Shown: one piece after another, positions 11,025 to 22,095 of the stretch
Position numbering within the stretch: the stretch's first letter is position 1
Layout: the number at the start of each line of letters is the position of its first letter
Source: Henckelia pumila
Lineage: Eukaryota > Streptophyta > Magnoliopsida > Lamiales > Gesneriaceae
Assembly: GCF_033568475.1 (NCBI RefSeq)
Contig: NC_133123.1
Span: 153,465,753 to 153,529,752 of the forward strand
Length of the DNA: 64,000 bases
Direction of reading: 5' to 3'
Notes under the pieces: generated by a model
Database searches by the model: none
What the model was told of the DNA's origin: nothing
What the model saw: the letters and a program-made list of their open reading frames with translations, nothing else
Translations under genes and position numbers: made by a program

Positions 11025-12363
11025 GGTTAGTGGTATGACACATGTGGTATAGTCCATGTTTCTTATGATAAGTCATTATTCAAGACTTATCAAGAGATTG
11101 AAGATGGACAAGAGATTCAAATGGGAAATGAAGGATGTTCCAAAGTTTTTGGTAAAGGAAGTGCAATTTTAACTTTTACTTCGGAAAAGACAATAACTTT
11201 GACAAATGTTCGCAAGGCTAAGATTAAGGTAGTGTATGATTATGGAAAGTTGACTATTTCAATCTCTAATAATTTTGTTGGGAAATGATTTTCTTGTGAT
11301 GGAATGTTCAAATTATGTACTAGCAACAATGAAATAAATAAATGTATTTCTTCGGCTTATATGATTGACTCCGTTTCTTTTTGACATAGTAGATTGGCGC
11401 ATATAGGAAAATCCACAATGAATAGAATGATTAAATGAACGTGGCCTTATATCTTGTGATTTAAATAAATTTTAAAAATGTAAAATTTGTGTTAAATGCA
11501 AGATGACTAAGAAACCATTTCAAAGGGTTGAAAGAAATACTCAAACTCTTGATCTTGTTCATTTGGATATTTGTGAATTAAATGGAATGTTAACAAAAGG
11601 AGGAAATAGATATTTTATAACGTTTATAGATGATTGTTCAATGTATACATTTGTTATTGATGAAATATAAGGATGAAGCTTTTAATATGTTTAAAATATA
11701 CAAAGTTTTTGTTAAAAACCAACTTAATAAAAGGATTAATATACTTCGGAGTGATAGAGGTGGTGAATATTTTTCAAATAAATTTAATTTATTTTGTGAA
11801 GAAAGTGGAATTTTTCATCAAAGTTCTGCACCTCGAACACCCGAACAAAATGGTTTAGCGGAAGAAAGAATCGAATTTTGGTAGAAATGATAAATTCTAT
11901 AATCGTAAGTGCAAAATTGTCAGGGAGAAGCATTACTAGCTGCATGTCATATTATAAATCGAATTCCTCTAAAGAAGAATAATTTATCTCCGTATGAAAA
12001 ATGGAAAGGAAGAAAATAGGTTACTTCAAAGTGTGGCGTTGTCTTACTTATTTCAAAAACATGAACCCAACAAGGACTAAATTAGGTCATAGAAGAATTA
12101 AGTGTGCATTTGTGGGATATGCTACAAATAGTAAATCATATAAATTTTTAGATTTAGAATCTAATGCTATAATAGAATCAAGAGATGTTGAATTTTTTGA
12201 AAATTCACTAGAGTCCGAGGATAATTCTAAATTAATTCCATACGATGAATCTCTAGAGAAGATTTTAGATGGATCACAAAAGAACATATCTACTAAGGTT
12301 AATGGACAAACTTTTGAGCCTAGAAGAAGTAAAAGAATAAGGAATAAAATATTTAGATTCTAA
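11025..12363 (+). pseudogene. Copia protease and integrase, broken
   Basis: The protease region near 11030 reads WYDTCGIVHVSYDKSLF, where the active-site DTGA has decayed to DTCG. Integrase follows: the zinc-binding part near 11390-11510, the core with DRGGEY near 11755-11770 and PEQNGLAEERI near 11840-11875, then the C-terminal part 12001-12363 with VGYATNSKSYKF. Stops occur between the parts (for example near 11880). The order protease-integrase-RT is diagnostic of Ty1/copia. Confidence 0.75.
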
Positions 12364-12394
12364 TGAGATTGATTCTCAATTAATATATCTATGT

Positions 12395-14006
12395 TTGGTA
12401 GAAGGAAGTAGAAAAAAAATAGTAAAAACAATTCCAATTGTCTTACAAACAGAAAGTGATCCTATGACTTATAAGGAAGCTATGTCTTCTGGATACTCTA
12501 ATTTTTGGAAAGATGCTATAGATGACGAAATAAATTCTATTCTATCAAATCACACATGGGATCTTGTTGATTTACCTTCTGGTTCTAAACCTATTGGTTA
12601 TAAGTGGGTGTTTAGAAGAAAGTATCATAATGATGGAATCCTCTAACTTTCAAGGCTAGACTAGTAGCCAAAGGATACAAACAACAAAAAGGAATTGATT
12701 ATTTTGACACATATGCTCCTGTTGCTAGAATTACAACCATAAGGATTTTATTTGCATTAGCTTCTATTCATGATTTAATTGTACATCAAATGGATGTAAA
12801 AACGGCGTTCTTAAATGGTGATCTCGATGAGAAAGTCTACATGGAACAACCTGAAGGTTTTGTCCTATCGGAAAATGAGAAGAAAGTATGCAAATTATTA
12901 AAATCCTTGTATGGTTTAAAGCAACCCTCAAAATAATGGCATGCAAAATTTGATTCTAGTGTTCTTTCAATGGTTTTGTTCACAATACTATTGATAAATG
13001 TCTATATCATAAATTATTTGATGATTGCATTATATTTATTTGTCTTTATGTTGATTTATTAATAGTATGTAACAACATGAAAGGTATATTAGAAACAAAG
13101 CGGTTTCTATCTTCCATATTCAAAATGAAGGATCTTGGACAAGCGGATACCATACTTGGTATTAAAGTTACGAATAATATATAGCGGAGGTTATGTACTA
13201 AATCAAGCACATTACATTGAGAAGAAGCTTGATAAGTTCAAACATTTGAATGTTAAAGAAGCTAGTACCCCAATAGATCCAAGCGTCAAACTAATCAAGA
13301 ATAATGGAAGGGCAGTGGCACAACTTGAGTATTCAAGAGGAATTGGTAGCCTAATGTATGCATTGCAATGTACAAGATCGGATATTGCTTTTGTATTTAG
13401 TAAACTAAGTAGGTTTACCAATAATCCAAATAATGATCATTGGAAAGCCATTGGAAGAGTTTTTGGTTATTTAAAGAAAACTATTAACATTTGTTTGCAC
13501 TATTCAAAATTTTCAGCAATACTAGAAGGATATACAGATGCTAGCTGGATATCGAGTGTGGGAGACAATAAATCTACTTCGGGGTGGGTGTTTACTCTTG
13601 GAGGAGGTGCAATATTTTGGAGGTCCAAGAAACAAACTTGCATAACACATTCCATGCACCATGGAGTCGAAATTTATTGCATTAGCCGAAGTAGGAAAAG
13701 AAGCAGAGTGATTACTTGATCTTTTGTGTGAAATACCTTTGACTTCAAAAAGTATTGGTTCAATATCAATATTATGTGATATTCAAGACACTCTAGCAAG
13801 TGCATATAATGATATATATATATATAATGAAATCTAGGCATATAAGCCGAAGACATACTTATGTGAGGAAATTAATTAAAAGTGGAATTATTTTTCTCAC
13901 ATATGTGAGATCTAGTGAAAATCTTGCAGATCCTTTTACTAAGCCTCTTACGAGAGAATTAGTAAAATCTACATCGAGAAAGATGGGATTAAAACTCCTT
14001 GATTGA
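12395..14006 (+). pseudogene. Copia reverse transcriptase and RNase H, broken
   Basis: RT begins with the linker and palm entry block (W.LVDLPSGSKPIGYKWVF, 12550-12620), then a shift, then [13 protein letters not shown] (12780-12815) and YGLKQPS followed by a stop near 12935. The catalytic YVDD block is degraded to YVDLL near 13045. RNase H runs from about 13510 ([19 protein letters not shown]) to the end at 14006 in several frames; its third acidic block near 13770 is disrupted. Non-functional. Confidence 0.78.
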
Positions 14007-14392
14007 AATAAATCACCAATAAAAGCAACCCTATCAAATATTATTATTTGAATTATATAAGGTTCAAAGGGTGTAATTAAAACAAGTTATTGATTGTGAA
14101 AAGTATGCATTATTTTATTATAAGTGACCTGTTTTTGATGAAATAAGTACTGGATGTTACAGTGTTAGATGGTTGAACATAAATTGGTCTTAACAAGATT
14201 CATTCAAGGAACAAATATTTTAAATGTAGCATAAATACTGGAAGAATCTCACCTATATGAACTTAAGGTGGTGCCAGCTTAAAAGAAAGTTGGGAGTTTC
14301 AGAAATTTTAAAAGGACATGACCTTAGGAAATAAACTGCCATATGCAGTTTAATTTATTTTTTATTTTTTATTTTTTAATTGTCCGCTGGCA

Positions 14393-14545
14393 TGTAACGT
14401 GAGAAGAGATGCATCCATTCATTGTGGCTTTTGGAGATGAATTCTCGGGCCTATAAAAGTGTATGAGATTGTGAGTTTGAAGATAAGATTATCAAAATTT
14501 TTATTCCAATTTCTTTCATTCCAACTGCATACACATTTCCAAGTT
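14393..14545 (+). repeat. 3' LTR, shortened
   Basis: Starts TGTAACGTGAGAAG and matches the 5' copy, including the TATA box region; it stops matching after CCAAGTT at 14545 while the 5' copy continues with CCAAATATT. The 390 bp before it (14007-14392) are non-coding 3' sequence. Confidence 0.7.
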
Positions 14546-14851
14546 GATTTGTCAGAAGATATAAGTACGTGCATGATTAATCAGAAAATCATATAACTGA
14601 ACTATATAATCCAACGATAAAAAAAAAAGTACTATATATAAATCCTATGATAGTGTCAAACACATGCATACTCCATATCTTCCCCATCAATAATTACTAT
14701 ATATCATCGTTCAAAATGATCTTTCAATCTAATATTTCATTATTCATATATATGTTTACCACAAATTATATATAACAAAATATTCAAACCTTGTTCATTT
14801 GTCGTACAACTCTAACTTACAAATATTAAAAACCTAACATGTGTCGCCACC

Positions 14852-14935
14852 TCAACCTCAACCTCAACCTCAACCTCCACCACCATCACCACCACCATCT
14901 CCATCACCATCACCACCACCACAACAACAACCACC
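14852..14935. repeat. Low-complexity CAACCT / CACCAC tract
   Basis: Tandem CTCAAC units followed by irregular CACCAC/CATCAC units. It encodes the Gly/Asp tail of the candidate minus-strand protein and is prone to length change. Confidence 0.8.
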
Positions 14936-15127
14936 TTCGCAGTCACCTCCGTCTTTTTTAGGACGTGGTGTGCTAGAGCCATTGTCTCGATCTGCACAAC
15001 CAAAGATGAGTAAAGACATAACAATTACCATGAAGCCTAGCATCATAATATACCCTGAACTCAACAAGAGACCAATTTCATTTGCATTACTCCCGCCAGA
15101 ATATGTATTGGCTAGAATTCTTGCCAT
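14870..15127 (-). CDS. Candidate host gene: 85-residue membrane protein with Cys/Gly/Asp-rich tail
   Basis: Not recognised by name. The minus-strand frame starts at ATG 15127 in a good plant context (AAAATGGC) and ends in TGA. Residues 1-20 are polar; about 22-44 form a hydrophobic segment (LLLSSGYIMMLGFMVIVMSL) followed by IFGC, consistent with one membrane span. Then come a Ser/Pro/Lys linker and a C-terminal tail of CEGGCCCGGG and GDGDGGGD repeats. A TATA box lies 83-94 bp upstream. It sits in the only stretch of 1 kb here free of retrotransposon homology. The tail is encoded by a simple repeat, so the frame could be chance; the opposite-strand proline-rich frame is an alternative that lacks an ATG start and a promoter. 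Confidence 0.45.
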   Translation of the reverse strand: MARILANTYSGGSNANEIGLLLSSGYIMMLGFMVIVMSLLIFGCADRDNGSSTPRPKKDGGDCEGGCCCGGGDGDGDGGGDGGGG

Positions 15128-15209
15128 TTTGGATTAATTGGACGTAGTTATATTTTCAATATAGGGTATATATATATGATTCCACTCATTAATTCCCGAA
15201 TACACACAC

Positions 15210-15221
15210 ATATATATATAA
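15210..15221 (-). promoter_or_regulatory. TATA box for the candidate gene
   Basis: The minus strand reads CTTATATATATATGTG, placing a TATA element 83-94 bp before the ATG at 15127, a normal plant distance that leaves a leader of roughly 55 nt. AT-microsatellite origin is possible. Confidence 0.35.
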
Positions 15222-15633
15222 GCGAGCATTAATTGGCGTTTGAAAATTCAATTTTCAGATTACTTGTATTGACCGTAATCGGTTATTATAAGAAAATGAC
15301 ACCTGCATTTTGGGGGAAGTTTCGAAATATGTAGAGCCGTGTACGATTTTGGATGTTTTTTTTATAAATAAAATAAAATATTGACAAAATTTTTAAAACA
15401 TATATATATATTTTTTATGAAGTGACAAGGAAATTATTTTTATTCTCAAAGATATATCATATTTTCTTCCGTAAAATATCTAGCTTTATTTTGTTCTGTA
15501 ACATATATTTCATGAGAAATTGGTGTCAGCAATTTTATGATCCTTTTATATCATTTATCAGTGATTGGTTCTTGTGCATGTATTGTCACTACTCACTACT
15601 CACTACTCACTACCAACAAACCGCAAAGACCAA

Positions 15634-15638
15634 AGACC
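15634..15638 (+). other. Target-site duplication AGACC, left
   Basis: AGACC directly precedes the 5' LTR and is repeated exactly at 21978-21982 after the 3' LTR, proving both ends of this copia element. Confidence 0.9.
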
Positions 15639-15890
15639 TGTTGAAGACTGATTCAAAGCATTTAGTGGACTTGGTCTTTGATATTTTTTAGTTGTTCAGT
15701 TTTTTAATGGGTAGAATTAGTGCCAATAAAATCTCAAAGTTGTTGAGATATTTCTATTTTTTCCGTTGAGTTGTAAGCCTATTTAAAGGCACTTTGAGTT
15801 TTCAATAACATATAAAAAATAAGACTTGAGCCAAATATATTCCTCTTGTTTCTTTACTTGTCCTCTGTTTTTGTTTATCTTTCCCCAACA
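15639..15890 (+). repeat. 5' LTR, 252 bp
   Basis: Begins TGTTGAAGAC and ends CCCCAACA, with a TATA-like element (CCTATTTAAAGGC, about 15779-15791). Its last 59 bp match the 3' LTR tail with one difference. Confidence 0.9.
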
Positions 15891-15893
15891 TTG

Positions 15894-15910
15894 TGGTATC
15901 TAGAGCCAGG
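15894..15910 (+). other. Primer-binding site, tRNA-Met type with one extra base
   Basis: TGGTATCTAGAGCCAGG starts three bases after the LTR; compared with the usual TGGTATCAGAGCCAGG it has one inserted T. Confidence 0.85.
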
Positions 15911-15941
15911 TTCGTTCACAACTGGGCTTGCTTAAAAAACC

Positions 15942-16890
15942 ATGGCAACTAATAGCAATGTTGTGAGCATTTTTCAACCAGCAATACCTATCTTTAAAGG
16001 AGACAATTATGAATTCTGGAGCATTGACACTCTTCAGGTCTCAAGAATTGTGGGAGTTGGTTGAATACGGGTATGCCGATCCAGATGAAGATGCAAAACT
16101 GAAAGAAAACAGAAAGAAGGACTCAAAGGCATTATTTTTCGTTCAACAGGATGTTCATGAGTCAGTCTTCTCCAAAATCGCGGGAGCAAACACTGCAAAA
16201 GAAGCTTGGACAATATTAAAAAATTCATATCAGGGTACCTCAAAGGTGATAATGGTAAAACTTCAAACTGTTCGCCGGGATTTTGAAACCTTATTTATGA
16301 AGGGTGGAGAATCAGTGCAAGATTTTCTGTCTAGAGTTGCTGAAATTGTCAACCAATTGAGGTCTTATGGAGAAGAAATTTCTGATCAAACCATCGTGGA
16401 GAAGGTGTTGAGGAGCTTGACTCCAAAGTTTGATCATGTTGTTGCTGCAATAGAGGAGTCAAAAGACTTATCAACATACTCATTTGATGAATTAATGGGT
16501 TCTCTTCAATCTCATGAGGTAAGAATAAATAAATCTGTTGAGAAAGTAGAAGAAAAAGCATTTCATGTGCAGGGGTAGAGTTCAAACCAAAGAAATGCAA
16601 ACAATTGAGGACGTGGAAGAGGCGGATCACGTGGCAGAAGTGGTCATATTAATGGTACAGGACGAGGTGATAAAAGTAGCATCCAATGTCACTACTGCAA
16701 AAAATTTGGACATATGAAGGCTGAATGATGGAATAAAGACAAACAGCAAGGTGATGCTACTAACATCCCATATTGTAATTATTGCAAAAAATATGGGCAT
16801 GTGCAGGAGCAATGTTGGAAGAAAAATAGGCAAGTGAATTATGCAGTAGAGCAGGAAGAAGAAGCCAATTTGTTCATGGCTTATCAAGAA
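15942..16890 (+). pseudogene. Copia Gag with two zinc knuckles, frameshifted
   Basis: The start ATG 15942 (MATNSNVVSIFQP) leads into IFKGDNYEFWS, the usual N-terminal motif, then a shift near 16025 moves the remainder into the frame of 16009-16578 (FRSQELWELVEYGY to the helical core ending near residue 170). A stop at 16576 follows. Two CCHC knuckles come after it: CHYCKKFGHMKAE, whose last Cys codon is TGA, at about 16689-16728, and CNYCKKYGHVQEQC at about 16775-16817. The lesions make full Gag impossible. Confidence 0.8.
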
Positions 16891-16899
16891 GATTCAAAG

Positions 16900-18025
16900 T
16901 CATGTAACAATATATGGTTCCTGGACAGCGGGTGCTCTAATCATATGACAGGGTCAAGGTCATTATTTAAGGAGCTTGATGAGACATACAAAATAAAAGT
17001 GAGGCTTGGAGATGACAAGCAAATGCAAGTAGAAGGAAAAGGCACTGCAGAAGTAATTGATGGTAATGGCAATATCAAGCTCCTTTATAATGTCTATTTC
17101 ATTCCTGATTTAACTCAAAATATTTTGAGTGTTGGACAGCTTATGGGTAGTGGGTATTCTATCTTTTTCTATGACAACTCATGTGTGATTAGAGATAAAA
17201 AAATCTAATCAAGTGATAGTTGATGTCCAAATGGCGCCAAATAAATTGTTTCCACTTGATGTTTCTAGTCTTGAAAATCATGCTCTTGTTGTCAAAGAAA
17301 GCAAAGAGTCCAGATTATGGCATTTACGTTATGGGCATTTTAATATAAAAGGTCTGAAATTGTTAAGTCAAAAGTAAATGGTGTGTGGGCTGCCTAAAAT
17401 CGAATCTTTGGATCTATGTGAAGGCTGTGTGTATGGGAAACAAAGTAAGAAACCATTTGTTGCTGGAAAATCTAGAAGAGCAACTAAATTCTTGGAACTT
17501 GTTCATGCTGATTTGTGTGGTCCTATGCAAACTGAGTCGTTTGGAGGTAGTAGATATTTTTTGTTGTTTACAGATGATTTCAGTCGCATGAGCTGGGTTT
17601 ATTTTTTGAAACTCAAATCAGAAACATTTGTAGCATTCAAAAGATTCAAGGCATTTGTTGAGAAGCAAATTGAAGGAAGCATAAAGACACTTCACACTGA
17701 TAGAGGAGGAGAATTTCTGTCTAATGTTTTCATTCAGTTTTGTGAAGAACATGGGCTGCACAGAGAGCTAACTGCTCCATATACACCCGAGAAAAATGGC
17801 ATAGCTGAACGGAAAAATAGAACAGTGGTCGAAATGGCACAGAGCTTGCTTAAGGCAAAAGGACTTCCAAACATCTATTGGGCTGAAGCAGTTGCCACGA
17901 CAGTTTATTTGATAAATTTATCACCTACCAAGGCTGTTTTAAATCAAACACCATACGAAGCTTGGAGTGGTAAGAAACCTTCAGTGAGCCATTTAAAATT
18001 TTTTGGGTGTATTGCATATCTTTGA
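16900..18025 (+). pseudogene. Copia protease and integrase, three lesions
   Basis: Protease: IWFLDSGCSNHMTG at about 16910-16950 holds the catalytic Asp (DSG). The frame ends at 17208 after a shift. The integrase zinc domain (H...H near 17320-17340, CEGCVYGK near 17420) contains a stop before MVCGLP at 17376. The catalytic core is open in 17378-18025: D of HADLCGP, D of HTDRGGEF, E of NGIAERKNRT, followed by KFFGC. A one-base shift near 18020 breaks the link to RT. Confidence 0.85.
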
Positions 18026-19919
18026 TTGATACGCATAACCGTAGCAAACTTGATGAAAAATCAACGAAGTGCATTTTTATTGGTTATTGTACACAATCTA
18101 AAGCATACAGGTTGTATGAACCTGTCAAAGGCAAAGTGATTATTAGCAGGAACGTTATATTTGATGAAGAGGCAAATTGGAAATGGCAAGAAGAATCTGG
18201 AGGTGTTCAAATTGATGTTCAATCATTAAATGATGCTCCACCAGCTGAAGAAACACCTATGCATCAGAATTTACCAAGTACAAATCCATCAAATTCAGAA
18301 ATCTCTAGTCCTATAAGCTGTCGTAGCTCATCTTCTGAAGAATCACCACCTCGAAAATTCCGTTCATTAAGTGAGATTTATAACTCAACTCAAGCTTTAT
18401 TTGTTTCTGATCCTCTTAATTTTGAGGAAGCTGTAGGCAAAGAAGAATGGTGCATTGCAATGAAAGAAGAGCTGAAAGCAATTCAAAAAAATGAAACATG
18501 GGAATTAGTGGACTTACCAGAAGGAAAAAGGGCGATCGGAGTCAAATGGGTTTTTCGAACAAAGTATAATTCTGATGGTACCATTGATAAACACAAGGAT
18601 CGTCTCGTTGTGAAAGGGTATGCACAACAAGAAGGAATTGATTATGATGACACATTTGCTCCGGTTGCGCGCTTCGAAACAGTGAGAACTTTATTTGCTT
18701 TGTCTGCATATTTAAGTTTTCCCATGTACCAATTTGATGTCAAGTCTGCATTTTTGAATGGGGAATTGCAAGAAGAGGTTTATGTCACCCAACCTGAAGG
18801 TTATATCATTCATGGTAAAGAGGACAAGGTGTATAAACTGAAAAAGGCTCTTTACGGGTTGAAGCAAGCGCCGCGAGCTTGGTATAGCAAGATTGACTCA
18901 TTTTTTCTGTACAACGGCTTTGAGAGAAGTAAGAATGAGCCTACGTTGTACCTAAAGAAGAAAGGTAAGAATGATATTTTGATCATATGTCTTTATGTGG
19001 ATGACATGATTTACATGGGGTCATCTTCTGCTCTTGTTGATGAATTTAGAGTTTCTATGAAAAAGAAATTTGAAATGTCAGATTTGGGTCAGTTGCGTTA
19101 CTTTCTTGGTCTTGAAGTGAATCAAGTTGAGGATGGAATATTTGTTTCACAAAAAAAAATGCTATTGATCTTCTTAAAAGATTCAGCATGGTTTGTTGTA
19201 AAGTGGCAGTTACTCCAATGAATTTAAATGAAAAGCTACAACATGATGATGGTAGTGGAGAAGCCAACTCGAAGTATTTCAGAAGTTTGGTTGGAGGTTT
19301 GATTTACTTAACTCATACTCGACCCGATATATCGTTCTCGGTTGGAGTGATATCAAGGTTTATGCATTCTCCTTCGAATCATCATCTTGGAGTAGCAAAA
19401 AGAGTGTTGCGCTACATTGCAGGAACTGTTGGTTTTGGGTTATGGTATGATCATATTTCAGATTTTAAATTGCTTGGTTTTACTGACAGTGATTGGGCAG
19501 GGTGTTTGGAAGATAGAAAGAGCACATCTGGTTATGTTTTTAACCTTGGTTCAGCTGCTATCTCATGGTCTTCAAAGAAACAAGCAACAACAGCCTTGTC
19601 ATCCTCTGAAGCGGAATATATAGCAGCTACTTCATCAGCTTGTCAAGCTATATGGTTGCAAAGGATTCTAGCTGATCTCACTAAGGGGCAACTTGAAGCA
19701 ACTAAGATTTTTTGTGATAATAAATCTGCAATAGCCATGTCAAAAAATCCAGCATATAATGGAAGAACGAAGCATATTGATCTTCGGGTTCATTTTATCA
19801 GAGAATTGGTGTCAAAGAAATTAGTCACTTTGGAATTCTGCAATACAGAGGAGCAAACTGCTGACATTCTAACAAAGTCATTATCTTTCAAGAAGCATAT
19901 CTATTTCAGAAATAAATGA
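18007..19919 (+). pseudogene. Copia reverse transcriptase and RNase H, one frameshift
   Basis: Open frame 18007-19221 covers the integrase tail (FIGYCTQSKAYRL), a Ser/Glu-rich linker and RT: GVKWVFRTKYN, QFDVKSAFLNG, YGLKQAPRAWY and the catalytic YVDDMIYMG. A shift in the A-run near 19150-19158 moves the end into 19188-19919, which carries RNase H: FTDSDWAGCLEDRKSTSG, SSSEAEYIA and CDNKSAIAMS, with the catalytic acids present. The frame ends at 19919. RT residues look intact, so loss of function rests on the shifts. Confidence 0.87.
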
Positions 19920-19929
19920 GAACAGAAGT

Positions 19930-20266
19930 CTATACGCGCCCGCCTGAGCTATGAGGCGGCCGCTTGTCGCAATATCTGAACTTGGAAATTTTTATTCGGA
20001 AGGAAACTTCTATATTTTGTGGGCTTTTTGATGGGCTTTTTGAGGTCTAAAAAGGAAATTTCTGACTGCAATGAGGAGAGAGCCGCTATAACACTACAGA
20101 TCAGAGAGGGATTTAACCTGAGAATTTATTGAAGGAGGGAGAGCTGCCACAACACTACAGAAATCAGAGAGATTTGATCGTGAGAATTTATTGGAGATTT
20201 ATGGAGCTTAATTGAAGAACAAAGACGGAGTTTGATAGTCCGGACACGGCGTCGACGACGGATGTT
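19930..20266 (+). repeat. Truncated left LTR fragment of the gypsy remnant
   Basis: Matches about 20862-21139 of the complete LTR with indels, beginning in the GC-rich CTATAC.CGCGC block and ending at GACGACGGAT. Both of its ends are lost. Confidence 0.7.
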
Positions 20267-20510
20267 TGAATTGAACTTGGAGAATGGTGTTTTGAACGTG
20301 AGTTGCGGAGATTGTGAGTTTATGAGGTTATTTTGTTATGATTGAAACTTTCAATTGTTAGTAGGTGTGACATGATTGGATTTGAAATTTTTTGAAATCA
20401 TTGTTTAGGCCATTGATCCATATTATTTCTTGACTATTCTTGTTGGTTTGATAGAATGAGTTTTTAGATATTTGATTTGAATTGTTTTGCTCGGGACTAG
20501 CAAAAGTCTA

Positions 20511-20523
20511 AGTTTGGGGGAAT
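20511..20523 (+). other. Polypurine tract
   Basis: AGTTTGGGGGAA directly before the LTR start at 20525; the purine run would prime plus-strand DNA synthesis. Confidence 0.6.
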
Positions 20524-20524
20524 T

Positions 20525-21918
20525 TGATAAGTGTATTTTATATACTTAATTTATATATGATTTTAATTGTTAAATATTTGTTTCGAGCAGATTTATGTGG
20601 GTATTTTGTTGTTTTTGTGTTTATAGTGATTTATTGAAGTTATGTGGAAAAGATGAGGAAAAGTAGAATTAATGTGGAGAAAAGAAAATAATAAAAGAAA
20701 GGAAAGAATTGAAGAAAGAAGAAAAGAAAAGAAACGTACAGTTCAAAGGAACAGTGCTGGGCTTTCTTATTGGGTCAAGAAAAATTAGCGCTTGTTGTTA
20801 GCGCATGACTTAGAGCAATCGCGCTTATTCCTGGAGAATTGAAGAATTGATTACAGAAAGCTATACACGCGCGCGTGACTTGTGGAGCGGCCGCTCGTCG
20901 CCAATTTCTGAACTTGGAAATATTTTATCGGAAGGAAACTTCTATATTTTGTGGGCTTTTGAGTGGGCTTTTGGAGATACAATATAAAAGGGATTTTTGT
21001 GTGAGAGAGAAAAAAAAGAGCCGCCACAACACTACAGAAATCAGAGGGTTTGATCGATAGAAATTCTTGGAGATTTCTGGAGCTTAATTGAAGAACAAAG
21101 ACGAAGTTTGATAGTCCGGACACGGCGTCGACGACGGATTTGTTTCTTTTATCTTTTATTTATTTTATTCTGAACATGTTTGGATTTATTATTTATTGTT
21201 TTCAGAATTTTATTATGAACTAAATTTTTAGAGTCCAGAGGTTGGATGGAACCTGGTGTAGACACTTTCATGAATTCTTGATTTTATTGACTTGAGTTTA
21301 TTCTAGATTAATTGTTTTTTCTAGAATTGATTGTCTTTTTAATTATCTGATCAATAATTGATTTGTTATATTTATTTGAAATCTGGCACTCGGGAGAGGA
21401 GATTTTGAATAGGACAATTGGAAAATACACTATTAATTGTTTATCTGACTCGGGAGAGCTTATAACTTTAATAGAGCTTTTAAAAAGAACATTGTTTTGA
21501 ATTGATCACTGCAAGTAAATTCTTAATAGGAATATTGGAATTGAATTGTAGTTGATATATTTTATTCGGCACTCGGGAGAGGGAATAATTACACTTAAGT
21601 GGTCTTGGCTATTAATTCTTTGGTATTCATGAAGATTAATTAATTAGGATTGATTGTTGTTGAAACCAGGTGAAATCTATACCTCTAGACCATTTTCTCT
21701 GATTGATATTTTCCTGAAAGTTGTGTGCGTGCTATCTAAAATCAACTGATTATTTATTTTTATTGCAAAATTCTTGATTATTGATTTTCTAGATAAAGTT
21801 TGGACTATTCTAATTACAAGTACTATTATTTTCATTTTACTCCCTGAGGGATCGATACTTGATTTTATCACTATATTAAAACTTGACACTCGTACGCTTG
21901 CGAGGAATTTTCACAACA
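20525..21918 (+). repeat. Complete LTR of the gypsy remnant
   Basis: Begins TGATAAGTGTATTTTATAT and ends near TTTTCACAACA, after which CAAAT and the copia LTR tail resume. CAAAT is also the sequence at this point of the intact copia LTR (15832-15836), consistent with a target site there. The block 20788-20900 is GC-rich (GCGC and CGCGCGCG words). No coding content. Confidence 0.7.
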
Positions 21919-21977
21919 CAAATATATTCCTCTTGTTTCTTTACTTGTACTCTGTTTTTGTTTATCTTTCCCCAACA
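21919..21977 (+). repeat. 3' LTR tail of the short-LTR copia element
   Basis: 59 bp equal to 15832-15890 except one base (TACTCTG for TCCTCTG), ending CCCCAACA. Confidence 0.9.
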
Positions 21978-21982
21978 AGACC
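21978..21982 (+). other. Target-site duplication AGACC, right
   Basis: Exact partner of 15634-15638. The following bases (AACAAACC) resemble the sequence just before the insertion. Confidence 0.9.
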
Positions 21983-22095
21983 AACAAACCAAAATAATTA
22001 TTTTGAGTCTCTAATATTGTTTGATGCTTCTAATTAAGCCAAGGACGGATATCACTCAGAGAACCCATATTGGTATTAATGAGTGAGTATTATAA

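Larger units (their letters stand above)
9696..14545 (+). mobile_element. Degraded Ty1/copia retrotransposon, plus strand
   Basis: Two direct repeats (9696-9850 and 14393-14545) bracket a full copia gag-protease-integrase-RT-RNase H series in the correct order, broken by many stops and frameshifts. The domain sequences resemble those of the minus-strand element at 22421-28927 more than the others in the window. No standard tRNA-Met primer site follows the 5' LTR. Target duplication not identifiable; the 3' LTR is shortened. Confidence 0.85.
14546..15638. other. Low-copy island between two copia elements
   Basis: About 1.1 kb without visible transposon protein homology. It contains the candidate gene at 14870-15127, AT-rich DNA, and a short tandem repeat of CACTACT (about 15587-15613) just before the TSD of the next element. 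The 89-residue plus frame at 15422-15691 runs into the LTR and is not credible. Confidence 0.6.
19930..21918 (+). mobile_element. Gypsy remnant nested in the copia 3' LTR
   Basis: A fragment of one LTR (19930-20266), about 260 bp of interior with a polypurine tract, and a complete LTR (20525-21918) in the same orientation. The two LTR copies share words such as the CTATAC.CGCGC block, GGAAGGAAACTTCTATATTTTGTGGGC and CACGGCGTCGACGACGGAT. The left part of the element and part of the host copia LTR were deleted together. Ty3/gypsy type is inferred from the TTTGGGGGAA tract and the TGATAAGTGTATTTTA LTR start, which resemble the Athila-type elements further right. Confidence 0.7.
15639..21977 (+). 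mobile_element. Ty1/copia retrotransposon with short LTRs, target duplication AGACC
   Basis: A 252-bp 5' LTR (TGTTGAAG...CCCCAACA), tRNA-Met primer site, gag-protease-integrase-RT-RNase H and a 3' LTR tail (21919-21977) flanked by AGACC. The 3' LTR is interrupted by a gypsy remnant (19930-21918), and the 3' untranslated part is deleted. Protein frames are broken in few places, so the element is moderately old. The lineage is not assigned. Confidence 0.92.

Noticed and set aside
14841..15137. Plus-strand proline-rich frame, 98 residues
   Set aside because: No ATG start (GTG), composition set by the simple repeat, and the minus-strand frame has better start context and promoter.
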